This document shows, in pieces, positions 50,301 through 60,595 of a stretch of DNA of 64,000 nt; the stretch's first letter is position 1; each line of letters starts with the position of its first letter. The notes beneath the pieces are model-generated. The model was not told where the DNA came from. It was given only the letters and a program-made list of their open reading frames with translations, and did not search any database. The position numbers and the translations under genes are program-made. Origin of the DNA: Chrysophaeum taylorii (taxonomy: Eukaryota; Sar; Pelagophyceae; Pelagomonadales; Pelagomonadaceae); NCBI GenBank assembly GCA_029834535.1, contig JAQMWT010000361.1, positions 62,001-126,000 of the forward strand, given 5' to 3'.

Positions 50301-53300
50301 GACCAAGGTAACTATCCTCGAGAAAGTCGTGATGCTCCAGTGCCTCTTCAGATTCACCAAGGCCTGCCGACACGTGTTCTGTCTGTTCGAAGAGCACCGC
50401 GCCGCGCGACGCGTCCAGCGGATCGCGCGGAGGCGATTAGGCCAGAAAGGCAGAGCTGCGATTAAGATACAGACGCGAGTCCGCGTCGATTTAGGGCGCA
50501 AAGCGCTCCGAGAGCTGCGAAAAGAAGTTGCCGCAGCCGTAAAACTCCAGTTGAAACATCGCCAGCGGCTCGCTCTGCGACGTCTCGAGGACAAGCGATT
50601 GGCTGGATGCACTGCCTGCCTGTGTTCGTCTGAATACTTTCCGGCGTCTCTGACGCTGGAGAGCAAAGGCTTCTGGAGTTCGAGTCGACCCAACAAACAG
50701 TGGATCGTGTACGACATGCAGGACCCAACATGCATCGGCGTGTGCGATTTGATCTGCCCAGACAACACGACTGCTCCGCGATTTGTAACGATCGACGTCA
50801 GCGATTCTGCGACCGGATCATTCGAGACGCTTCTATCTGCCGAGCTTTGTGCCCCGCGGAGCCTTTCCGAGCTTCGGGTGCTCGAGAAAAACGCCGTCGG
50901 CCACAGGCTTCAACTCCCGCTGACGCTAAGGAGATTTTGGCGACTTTCATTTTTGAGAAACTGGGGGAGCACGGAGTGCGTCGCTCTCAGTCGAGTGCGG
51001 TGGCTTGTAGCCAAGGAGTTCTCGCCAAATATCCTGCGACATCCCGACTCACTTTTTGTCGAGGGACCGCAAGTCGGGGGTTGGGTGCAATTCGAGTTGT
51101 CGATCGACGCGTTCGCGTGGCCGCCGCCCGAGTTTGAATGGTTTCGAGACGGCCACCCTGTGGGAAAAGGTGCCACCCTCAACGTAAAAAGCCGCGTGCT
51201 TCGGAGCGCGGAGACTAAGAAGTTTAGATGCCCACACTGCCGAAAAGTTAACAGAGACGTGCCGAAAAACGTTTACCGCACCCTTTGCATGAACTGTCAG
51301 ACTGTCTTCAACTGGCCAGAAGTGACCTACAAGGAGCCTATTGACGATGGCGAGATCAGCCGACTAAAGCGTCAGCTCGAGCGCGAGAAGGAGGACTATG
51401 CGAGTCTCGAGCTCCAGTTGCGATTGCAGAATAAACCAATCCCCGATCGGGACCTTTCGCTCGAAAAAATGATTCAGCAAAAGGAAGAAGAGAAAAAGCG
51501 GCGAATATTTGAAGCGCTTAAGGAGCCGCGGCTGCTCGAATATGACTGCGAGGGAGTGTATACCTGCCACGTGTCAAACATGCGCCGAACGATTCGACGA
51601 ACTGTTATTTCGGAGCCGGCAGCCATATTGGTCGGCGACCCCCCGCCCTTGAAGACAAAAGTCGTGAGTGACTTCAGGCCGAAACCGCACCGTCGAAGAA
51701 AACACTTCGAAAGGTACGTGTCAGTACACGGTTTTTTTCGCCGAGGTGTCGTCTCGGGAGAAGTTATCCTTCGCTACGCGTCGGGCGACACTTACTGCGG
51801 GCCTATAGTCCCCGAGAAATTGCTCGACCATATGGGAGTATCGCGTCCAGGAGCAGACCACTGGGGCTTGTGGATCATGCCGGATGGCACGAGGTACGAA
51901 GGAGCGACTGTGGACAACCATTTCGATACGAGGAGAATAGTCGGTGACTTTCGGGTAACGACGACGACAGAAGTCTACGACGGCCAGATCGTCGACGGCA
52001 AACGCCACGGCTTCGGAGAGTGAGTGCTTGTGTGTGGTTGTTGTGCGCTGCCTTGGATAATAATAGCACCGGTGTGCTGCTCGCGAAGTATCAGGCGCAG
52101 CGGTGAAACGCTTGAGTCGCTGTCGCGAAGTATCAGGCGCAGCGGTGAAACGCTTGAGTCGCTGTCGCGACTTTCATTGCGGTGCACGCGATTGTCTCGA
52201 GATAGGAACGAAACGCGCGATCATTGCTTGAACAGATGTATTTGTTGTGCTGTATGCAATGAACTCGCGCGATCACTGGAACATAGGTGTCGGTATCCGG
52301 ACGGATCTTTGTACAGTGGGGAGTGGCACCAAGGCCTTCGACAGGGCTTCGGTCGATTGGAAGGATCTTCAGTCTACGAAGGAGACTGGGATAGGGACGC
52401 GATCCACGGCCAGGGGACGTGGCATTGGAGGGATGGCTCTTCGTATTGCGGTGAAGCGGTGCACGGGATTCGGCAGGGAGTGGGCGTCTATGTGTCAGAG
52501 AAGCACGACGTGTTCATCGGCGAGTTCGCTGACAATCAGATGCATGGGAAAGGAGTTTTATCATACCACGACGGCTCCCGTTTTGAGGGCGAGCTTTCGA
52601 TGAATAGCCGCATTACTGGCGTTTTCACTGACATCCACGGGGTCCGTTACTTTGGAACCTACAGAGACGGGGTCCGCCACGGCGAGTTTCTGGTTCGGAG
52701 ACCGGTGGGCGACGCAGACGAGATTCAACAAGGCTTGTGGGAGAACGGGGAGTTTATCGAGTGGACGACGCTCCCGTTGAATCCGATCGCGACAGAACAG
52801 TTCTGTTCCGTGTTTGAAAATGAGGAAGAATATGATGGAGTTTATGCGCTAATGGTCGCGACCAGAGTTGATTCTGCGCGTATTGCCGTCGGAAAGCTGT
52901 CTCCGCAGCACGCAGAAATTTTCACGCGTACGCGCGCGTGTGTGTGTGTGCCACTACGCGTGTTGTGAAGTGTGTGTGACACTCGCGTGAACCAACCACG
53001 CAGGTTGCCCGCCGATTGCCGTTGTTGCCGCCAGGGGTGCAACCGGACCATCCGAGGGTGGTGCCTATCGTAAAAAGGATTCGCCGGGAAGGTGGGAATC
53101 TTGTGGCGAAGGATACGTACGAAGAGGCGAAGGCCGAACTGCTGCGTATCGAGCCCGAACTTGCAGAGGTCGCGACAGCGATGCGAGCGGCACGCGCGGA
53201 AATCGAACGTCACAGCGACTTTGTCAGCGAGAAAGAACGAATAGTGAGTGGTTGTGATCTGGAGATTTCAACGCTGGAAAAGAAGAAGCGACTCGTCGAA

Positions 53301-55900
53301 GCCAAAATTTCGAAATTCTGGGATACGGAGAAAGCGCGGACGACGTTCGAAGCAGAGTCCTCAATTCACTCGGATTGTCGTCTGTGTCTATGTGTGTGTG
53401 ACCTTTTTCGTAATTCCTGTCTTGTCGCGCCGCCTGGGCGCGCCACGCACGGGGCGGGGCGCGTGTTTCGAGCGTCGCGTTTAAGAGTTCCCGGCGGTCT
53501 GTGTCTTGAGCTCGACCACAGGTTCGACGCGATTGTGGCAGAAATCGAGGAGGTGCCTGTCAGAGATTTTTTTGTCATTCGGTACTTCCCCGAACCGCCG
53601 CCGTTGCTCGAGAAAATTATGCGCGCAACGTGTGGTGTTTTGGGCGAGCCCGAATCGTGGAAATCGGCGCAGCTTTTGCTGTCTGCGAGCCAGCAAAATG
53701 CAGACGCGGGTGACAAAGAAGCACTACTTGCTTCCTACGAAGTAAAGCTCAAGCACAAGCTTCAAAATTACGACGTCTGGAATGCTGATCTGGATGCCCA
53801 CAGACGAGTCGCCGGAATTTTGGTAGATCCGCGATTTTCATCGACGCACCATCACGTAACATCCTACGGCGTTGTGCCGCCGCTCTTGGTGCGGCTCGTA
53901 AGAGCTGCCCACGCCTACGTCCTCCGGTCCAAGGCCATAAAAGAAACGAAACTTCAGTTGGAGGAGATCCAGAACGCGCTGCAAAACGCCGAGCTTCGGC
54001 GGAGCGAAGCAATCACGGAATCGGAACAAACAACCCTGCGGTACGAAGCGAAGAAGCGAGAACTCCACGAAACGGAAAGCACTGGACGAAGAACGGAGCG
54101 ACGCGTCGAGAAAGTTAGGGAACTTGTGCTACAGTGCGAAGCCATGATCGAAGAATACAGATCCGACTCGGAAACCGAGGAGGATTACTACAAGGCGATC
54201 GACAAGCCGGACGTCTTGGCAACAACTTTGGACGTCGTGTGCAGAACTGTCGAAAGATTCTCCACCAAGGCTAAGCTCGTCGGAGTGGCATTTGGTTTGG
54301 ATCTGGACGAAGATAAGCTCGAGGCACAGAAGGCGATCCAAGCCGCCAAAGAGAGAATTCCAGTGGGTCACTTTTCATTGATGGAGTTTGCGAGGCACAC
54401 CGTAATGAGCAGTGTCAGCATCATCAGAATTTTGTTGTCGTGGCACTCGCGGGCGTGTCGTAGGCACCACCAGCCTATGTCTCAAATAGGACCCAACAAC
54501 TCATTGATGCAGTGTGTGTGGTCGCGTTTATGACGTGCTCTTTGTAGGTCTCGTGGCTTCGAAAGCAGATCATCGGAAACTCGGAGTACTCTGGTGGAAA
54601 GTTAAGTTTACAGCAGTCGTTCGACCCTACGCCGGCCGTCGAAATCATATGCAACGCGCTCAAAAATTACTGGCTCCCGGGAATCGATCTCGCCTTTGTC
54701 GACGTCTTGGTGCGCCATTTGTGGCTCGAAGAGGCGCGCGTCGCTGGCCGGAAAGCCGCGGTCGAAGCGTGGAATGCTGCGTTCGAGGATCCAGCTTCCA
54801 TGGCAGTAAATGCTCGCACGAATTGGGTCATGTCTTCGAGTGCGCGGCGAGAAGCTGCCATCTGGGCTGAAGAACACCCTGTCGAAATCGTCGCTGCCGA
54901 GGCAGCCATCGCCGAAGCATTTGAAGCGGAGCACGAACCGACGGACGAGGGCGTGGCGCGCGCCGCATTGAGGATCCGCGACGACAGGGAGTTGGGTCCG
55001 GATGCCGTGTGCGGCGCGACGGTTTGGTGCAAGCTGCATCCCGAGTGGGTAGAAGCTGTGATGGACGACGAGTTCGACCTCGCGGCGGACTTCGAAGAAG
55101 AGCAGGCGACGCCTGCTTTAGCTGCCGCGCGGATTCTGGCCGGAATAACGGAAGACTTCGAGGACGATGACGGCAGGGACGCGCACAAGGCACGAGCCTG
55201 GGCGAATTCGCACATTGAGGAGCTCCGCGAAGCGGAGCAACAACTCGGTGACGAACTCGCGTCAAAGTTCGAGGAATTATTTTCTGAAGACGCGGCTGCA
55301 AAGGCGGTGCGCTCAATCGAGCCTGGCACTCCAGCGAGATTCCGCGCGGCCGGGCGTGCGTGGCGCGCGCGGCACCAACGCGAATTCAATGACGCGATGG
55401 AAGAGCGCGTCGCTCAACGCGAATTGGAGGACCAAGACAATGCGTCTCAGATCGCCAGACTGAGAAAGAGGCTAGAAGAGAGACGGAAAATCGCGCAGCA
55501 GAGAGTAACGGCGAGAAACGCCCAGCTCGCGAGGGCCGACGAGAGGCTGCGAGTGGAACTCCAAGCCGCTAACGAAACAGAAAGACGTGGTGCGGAAGGC
55601 GACATAGATAGCCTCAAGGCCGAGTGTGTGCAACTACTGGAGTACCGAGTTTCTACCCATGCGCTCAAACTCCAGCACTGCGAAGAGCGACTCTGGTTTG
55701 TCCAAAGCGACAGGGCGTACCTCGTCTGCGCCGTGCCTTCTGCTCGCCCGTCGGACATCAGCGCCACCATTCAAAAACAGAAGATCCAGCACCTCCGTCT
55801 TCTTGACGCGCACCAAGCGGCATTCGCGGCCCAGCAAGCCACACTCCAACACCTTCGGACGCAGCTCAACGACCTCCACAACTTCACTCTAGACTGCTAG
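44360..55900 (+). CDS. Giant LRR-IQ-C2-Ig-MORN-coiled-coil protein, eight exons
   Basis: Suggested exons 44360-44566, 44619-46598, 46694-48975, 49512-52019, 52287-52941, 53004-53383, 53522-54401 and 54548-55900 keep phase throughout (about 3,414 residues; the exon 5/6 border is approximate). Order: leucine-rich repeats (about 1-400; RELDLSYCARLGG); basic IQ-type helices (400-1350; LAIQRRFRGAVGRRRFR); a C2 domain (about 1385-1490; TLRVRIIRAQDLRASDLS, then SDPYVRIKC with the Ca-binding Asp); more IQ (to 1900); an Ig-like fold split by a zinc ribbon (about 2005-2195); seven or eight MORN repeats (2235-2490; YPDGSLYSGEWHQGLRQGFG); long coiled coils to the end. The family mix is typical of cytoskeletal or flagellar scaffolds. 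It could be two or three genes; the in-phase splices argue for one. Confidence 0.7.
52088..52175. repeat. Tandem duplication of about 42 bp inside an intron
   Basis: CGCGAAGTATCAGGCGCAGC and the following CGCTTGAGTCGCTG appear twice in tandem, within the intron joining the first two MORN exons of the giant gene. Both copies are identical, suggesting a recent event. Confidence 0.9.
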
Positions 55901-57013
55901 AGCAGCTCGTAGTATCGTAAGGTAGCTCCAGATGACGAGATAGATCTGAAATAAGAACAAACCCTCCGAGCACCAAGAGTTTGTCGCTCTTGCGACACTT
56001 CCCGCGGCCCGGCGCGAGGAATGCGGCGCTGTAATTAGCGTCAGGTGTTCCAAGGGTGCGCTCGCCGTTCGCCGACTCTCGGAGAAAAGAATTCAATCCA
56101 CCAAGTTTTGAGGCGGCCTCGATGGCGGCGGCGACTTGCGATCGCGCGAAGCTTCTCTAGTCGAGTTGGTCCTCCGGCGCAAATCTTCGTCTGGTACCCA
56201 TAAATTATACTTTGCTACATTCAGAGCGACAGTGTTGATCTCAATGGCCAGCTTGGCTTTTATGTTGTGCACTGTCCATGCGACAGTTCCTGGTTCGAGA
56301 TATACACGTAGATAAGCAGGGCCGTTGCTGCCTGGATATTCCAGCGCCCGACCATGAAGTACCATCGCCCCGAGCACCCAGACAGACACTCTGGAGTTAT
56401 TTTGAGTTCGTGAGCTTGATTAACCCTGGTGCACAGCCCACCACAGTATCGCACGCAAGTTGTTCGTTTTCTGGTGGCATCTCCCCTGCGCGCTCATTTT
56501 TTACTGCTACATCCATAGCCGTCATGTGCCCGCACCGCCGATCGTGCCATGCGTACTTATCACCTGGTCAACTGCCGACATCTCGGTGGTAGTTTATAAA
56601 CGTCGAACTCCCACCATGGAGTCGCATTGCGCACGCACCAAAATTTTTACTATATAAAAAGCGTATCTCTGCGGACATAGAAGACGCGCAACACGAGTTT
56701 AATTGAGGGAATCCCCTCTCAGGGCCCGCCCTCTCTTCGCCTGCCCCGCGGCGATGACTCCGACTAGGCCCCGCCTTTCAGGCATCCCTCATGTCTTCGC
56801 ACAACCCCCAAAGCCCCAGAGCGAGAATCCTCCGCCTTTCCGGCACCCATTCACGTCTCCACACAACCCGCCAAAAAAGCCTCTCAACACCCGCACCCCT
56901 CCTCTTAGCAGTCGACTTTCCAACCCCCCCCCCTTTCAAGAGGCCAACGATCCCCTCGATATGTATTAACCCGGAAAAAACTCCAAAAAAAAGGAGCACA
57001 CAAGCGCGCATCG
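55901..57013. other. Intergenic stretch with an old copy of the short retroposed element
   Basis: No gene is supported. 56715-56925 holds a diverged copy of the element (see separate entry). The remainder contains only short frames. Confidence 0.55.
56715..56925 (+). mobile_element. Short retroposed element, copy 4 (old, diverged)
   Basis: Shares CCTCTCTTCGCCTGCCCC, GGCGATGACTCCGACTAGG and the terminal CCTCTTAGCAGTCGAC with copy 1 at 13230-13386, in the same order, with many changes between. No clear target duplication remains. Confidence 0.65.
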
Positions 57014-58111
57014 TCACTCGCGCGGTTGTGAGGGCGATGCAGGCCACTTTTCTTCGTCAAAGCGGGAAGAAGAAGAAGAAGAAGAAGGGAGATCGGGGGG
57101 CATCGTAGTTGGAGGGAGCCAGCGCGCAAAGTGGAGTTGCGCGGTCGGTACTTCCTCGACCGAGGCAAGGAAATACCAGGTCTTGACGATTGGATCCCAT
57201 CGCGCGCCCTTTGCCTTAGCATCCTCTTTTTCCGAGTACGGGCAGTTGAGGTCTATTCGCACGAGCGTGCCGGACGGGACCTGGATGCCTCCCTTGGCGA
57301 CGTCGTCGTCGTCGGTTGCGTTTTGGGGGGATGGCCGGAGAACGCCGGTTGCCCAATCGATGGGTTCGAGATGTCGTTTCTCGAGCTCGATGTTGGCCTT
57401 GGTGAAATGGCCTGACCCAAAAAAGCCGCGTCGCGCCGAGAGCGGGCTCGGGTGCGGGGCTTCGAGCGCGATTGTCGTCGAGGCAGCGTCGAGGAGGCCG
57501 CCGACTTTCTTGCGCGCGTGGGCGCCCCAGAGCAGAAAGATGACGCCGCGCGGCACGAGCGCGGCGACGACCGCGTCGCTGAACTCTTCCCAGCCGCGGT
57601 CCTTATGGCTCGTCGGCTGGCCGGCTCTCACGGTGAGCAACGTGTTAAGAAGCAAGACGCCTCGCGAAGCCCACGGCGACAGGTCCCCGGCGTCGTCGTC
57701 GCGCTCGGGCAAGCTGAGGTCTCGCCGGAGCTCCTTGAGAATGTTGCGAAGTGACGGCGGCGTTGGGCACTCGCCAGCGACGGAGAACGCGAGACCGTCC
57801 GCTTGCCCCGGGCCGTGGTACGGGTCCTGGCCGACGATGACGACGCGAACGTCGTCAAAGTCAACCTCCCGCAGCGCCCGCAGCGTCCGGTCCGGCGGTG
57901 GGTACACCGTGTGCGCCGCGCGCTCCTTCGCGACAAATGCGCGCAGCGCGGCGTGTCGTTCCGTCGACAGCTCTTCCGCGAGCACTGACGACCACTTGGG
58001 CGGCAAACCCCACTCGTCTACGGCGGCGCCGTGTCGGACGACGTTCTGGCTTCGAAGAATGGGAGCCAGCAGCACCGAGCTCCGCCTCGCGAACGACAGC
58101 AACTTGCGCAT
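57014..58111 (-). CDS. UNG: Uracil-DNA glycosylase with C-terminal DUF5710-like extension
   Basis: A 365-residue frame. The N-terminal 30 residues (MRKLLSFARRSSVLLAPIL) look like an organelle presequence. Family 1 UDG motifs: catalytic GQDPYHG at residues 94-100, GVLLLNTLLTVRAG, WEEFSDAVV, IFLLWGAHAR and the DNA-binding HPSPLSA at 220-226. The enzyme removes uracil from DNA as the first step of base-excision repair. After the UDG core (ending near 255) comes VRIDLNCPYSEKEDAKAKGA followed by RWDPIVKTWYF (about 284-314), which fits the small DUF5710 module found in DNA-processing proteins. The tail ends with a Ser run (GAA/GAAG repeat on the plus strand). A 470-codon opposite frame is a shadow. 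Confidence 0.93.
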   Translation of the reverse strand: MRKLLSFARRSSVLLAPILRSQNVVRHGAAVDEWGLPPKWSSVLAEELSTERHAALRAFVAKERAAHTVYPPPDRTLRALREVDFDDVRVVIVGQDPYHGPGQADGLAFSVAGECPTPPSLRNILKELRRDLSLPERDDDAGDLSPWASRGVLLLNTLLTVRAGQPTSHKDRGWEEFSDAVVAALVPRGVIFLLWGAHARKKVGGLLDAASTTIALEAPHPSPLSARRGFFGSGHFTKANIELEKRHLEPIDWATGVLRPSPQNATDDDDVAKGGIQVPSGTLVRIDLNCPYSEKEDAKAKGARWDPIVKTWYFLASVEEVPTAQLHFARWLPPTTMPPDLPSSSSSSSRFDEEKWPASPSQPRE

Positions 58112-58283
58112 CGGTACGTGTCGCTTACCCCCTATAGCGAGGATAGCTGGGGCGGCACGAAAAGCGCCGTCGTCTAGTCCACGACAGGCACCGAAGCGTG
58201 TGAAGAAAGGCCGCTACACTACCCCCCGGCCGTCGCAAATTAGGACCCCAGTACGCCACGGATACTCAGCCACTTGCGCTTTA

Positions 58284-58320
58284 TTCTTCTGGCTCTGCCA
58301 GCCTGGAGGTTGGTTTTCAG
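58284..58320 (+). repeat. Dispersed hairpin repeat, copy E
   Basis: TTCTGGCTCTGCCAGCCTGG then AGGTTGG; the stem survives as TGGC-TCT-GCCA. It lies in the GT32 3' UTR on the opposite strand. Confidence 0.5.
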
Positions 58321-58349
58321 TAGGATTCGTAGAAGACTCAGTGAATCTC

Positions 58350-59556
58350 CTAGAGTTCCCCGTCCGGCGGGTCCCACGTCGTGCGCCGAGCGTGGCGCCG
58401 TCGCGGGACCTCCTCTCCAGGTTCGTCGTCGCCGAGGTAGTTGTGGAAGAAGGTCGGTCGCCAGGCTGTGTCGAACTCGTGGTGGAAGAGGACGCGATCT
58501 TGCCTAGCGGAGGACCACGACTCGGGGAGAAAAAGCCAACGACGCACCATCGCTCCTGGAGGTGCCCGCAGCCTCGGCTGCGAAAAAAGCAGTAGGGCAT
58601 GACGAGGACGTCGGCGCCGACTTGAGAGACGACGTCCCAGGTCGAAGCGTCGTCGGCGCGCTCACCCGCGGCTTCCCGAAGTGCGCGAAGGGACGCGGGG
58701 GGGCTGGCGGGCGTCGCGCGTTTCGCGTAGGACAAGAGCGCGTCGCCTAGCATGGCCGGGCCCGTGAGGTCGAGGACCGGAACGGAGCCTCCTTTGGCGC
58801 AAAACACTCCACGCGTGCCACGACACCGGTCGGCGAACGCACGCCTCTCGATAAACCGCAGGACTCGATCCGAGGCCTCGAGAAGAGCGGCCAGCGCGAG
58901 CGCGTGGCGCGGAGCACATGCCACGGCCCAGTTGAGCGGGGACGACGGCTCGTCTTTGACGGCACCCTCCCACGCCAGCAAGCAGGACGGCGTCCTCGCG
59001 AGGGTCGGAAGACTATCGACGTCGTCGAGACACGCGACGTCGGCGTCCAGCCACCAGCCGCCGACGAGCCACAGGAGTGCGAGCCGTGCCATGTCAGCGC
59101 GCGCGACTGGCACGTCCTGCATCGCGTCCGTCGCGCGGCGGATCTTGGCCGCGCCCGTCAAGTTCGCGGCCAAGCTCAAGGCGCCGTCGATGCCCGAGTC
59201 GTCGTAGTAGAACGTTTTGTACCCCGGGTTGACTGCTGCGCACTTCAGCTGGTTCCGGGCAACGCGCGTCGCCCGAGCGTTGTGCACGAGCACCGAAGCA
59301 TTTTCGAGCTCGCGGGCGCCGTACTTGTGACTTCCTGCGAGGGGAGCTCACCGACGTTCGACACAGGACACTTGCGATGGAGGATGCGAGGGATGCCGCC
59401 CTGCGAGACGCTATACGAGCAAGCATCTTGATTATCAGTCCGCCACACCGGCCGCCCTCGCTCCAGCGATGCTCTATTGTCGAGCTCGCTGAACTCCAAC
59501 CGGCTGCACGCTCGGTCGTCACCAACGGCGCTCGCGAGGATCAAGAGTAGTATCAT
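58350..59556 (-). CDS. GT32 glycosyltransferase (OCH1-like), three exons
   Basis: Exons 59352-59556, 58548-59334 and 58350-58503. The second intron (58504-58547) is 44 nt. The first (59335-59351) is only 17 nt but has GTGAGC...CGCAG and is the only removal that keeps the frame. About 381 residues. A signal peptide or anchor (MILLLILASAVG) precedes GGIPRILHRKC, ENASVLVHNA, NPGYKTFYYDDSGID and the DXD motif GGWWLDADVACLDDVDSLP of the GT32 'Gly-transf-sug' domain; the ending RVLFHHEFDTAWRPTFFHNY lies after the last splice. Such enzymes transfer hexose from a nucleotide sugar in the Golgi lumen. It lies near a nucleotide-sugar transporter. Without splicing the C-terminus would be a random Ser/Thr tail. 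Confidence 0.82.
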
Positions 59557-60595
59557 TCTTACCCCCGATCGGATCTTCACAGTCGTCGCCACTGGCAAAC
59601 GGTGCTTGTTGGGCCGGATTATCCACCTCGCGAGCATACACAAATGAAACTAAGGAGGTAGTAAGCCTCGCGGCCGTCGTCCCGTTTGTCGTCTTTCTTC
59701 GCGATTCTGGCTCTTTCAGCCTGGGAATTGATTTCCGTAAGTTTATGGGCACTAAGTTTGGCAATCTTGCTGCACGGATCAAAACATGTTTAGGATGTGA
59801 TGTATCGTGCTGCTGCGACGGCTTCGTAGCATTGTCTTCCGCAGTCTCTCTGTGCTCCTTTTGTTCGCCGGCCTCCTCATCTCCTGCTCCTTCGTCGAGT
59901 CGACATGTAAACCACTGTCTCCTTGACTCGCCTTTTTTTTTCTTCTTTCGCTCGCACCTACTCTTCTCCGTCCTGTAGTCTCTCCGTGCGATCTCTTCTT
60001 CTGCATTGCCATTTTTTATATTTCCCAGCTTCATGTTTCATCGCCCTCAACTTTTCATCGCCCTCAACTTTTATTTCCTTCTTGCTGCCATAAAAACAAC
60101 AATAATGACAAGACCACTCCGCGGCCTTCCTCCTTCTGAGACTATTGGAGGAGCCGAGAAGCTGCTTGCCACAATATAAAACAAAAGAAACACCCATGGG
60201 GCAGGAGGAGCCCAAGCAAAAGAAGCCAGTTAATTATCAAAAGAGGCGATTGCAAAAGGTGGGCGGGGAGGAGAGCACTGGAATTGTACCTATAACAAGT
60301 ATCCGAGTTCGAGTGTCTACAAGTATGACGAGGGGAGCACAGGGGACGGAGAAGCGAACGATGGTATGGTGGCGATCACAGACGCCCGGCGACTAGCATC
60401 GCGGCACGACTTTAGTAGTAGCCAGGACGCGCGCTCAGGCAGCAGGAGCATCGAAGGCGCGTTAGTGACCGCGGAGAAAATATACTAACGTGGGGACAGA
60501 GATGATGGCATGCGACGACGGCGACGAAAGATGGTCCCATCACTGCAATTCTCCCAGAGCTGCCGTTGCCCCGCGAAAAGAAAGCGAATACTACG
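59557..60595. other. Intergenic stretch with repeat copy D
   Basis: Pyrimidine-rich tracts (59930-60080), a 17-bp tandem pair (TTTCATCGCCCTCAACT at about 60037-60070) and the hairpin repeat. No gene supported. Confidence 0.5.
59704..59740 (+). repeat. Dispersed hairpin repeat, copy D
   Basis: ATTCTGGCTCTTTCAGCCTG then GGAATTGATTTCC. The stem GGCT/AGCC is kept with a five-base loop. Confidence 0.6.

Noticed and set aside
57183-58595. 470-codon plus-strand frame across the uracil-DNA glycosylase
   Set aside because: Antisense shadow; composition is Ser/Arg-rich and has no motif, whereas the minus frame carries all UDG motifs.
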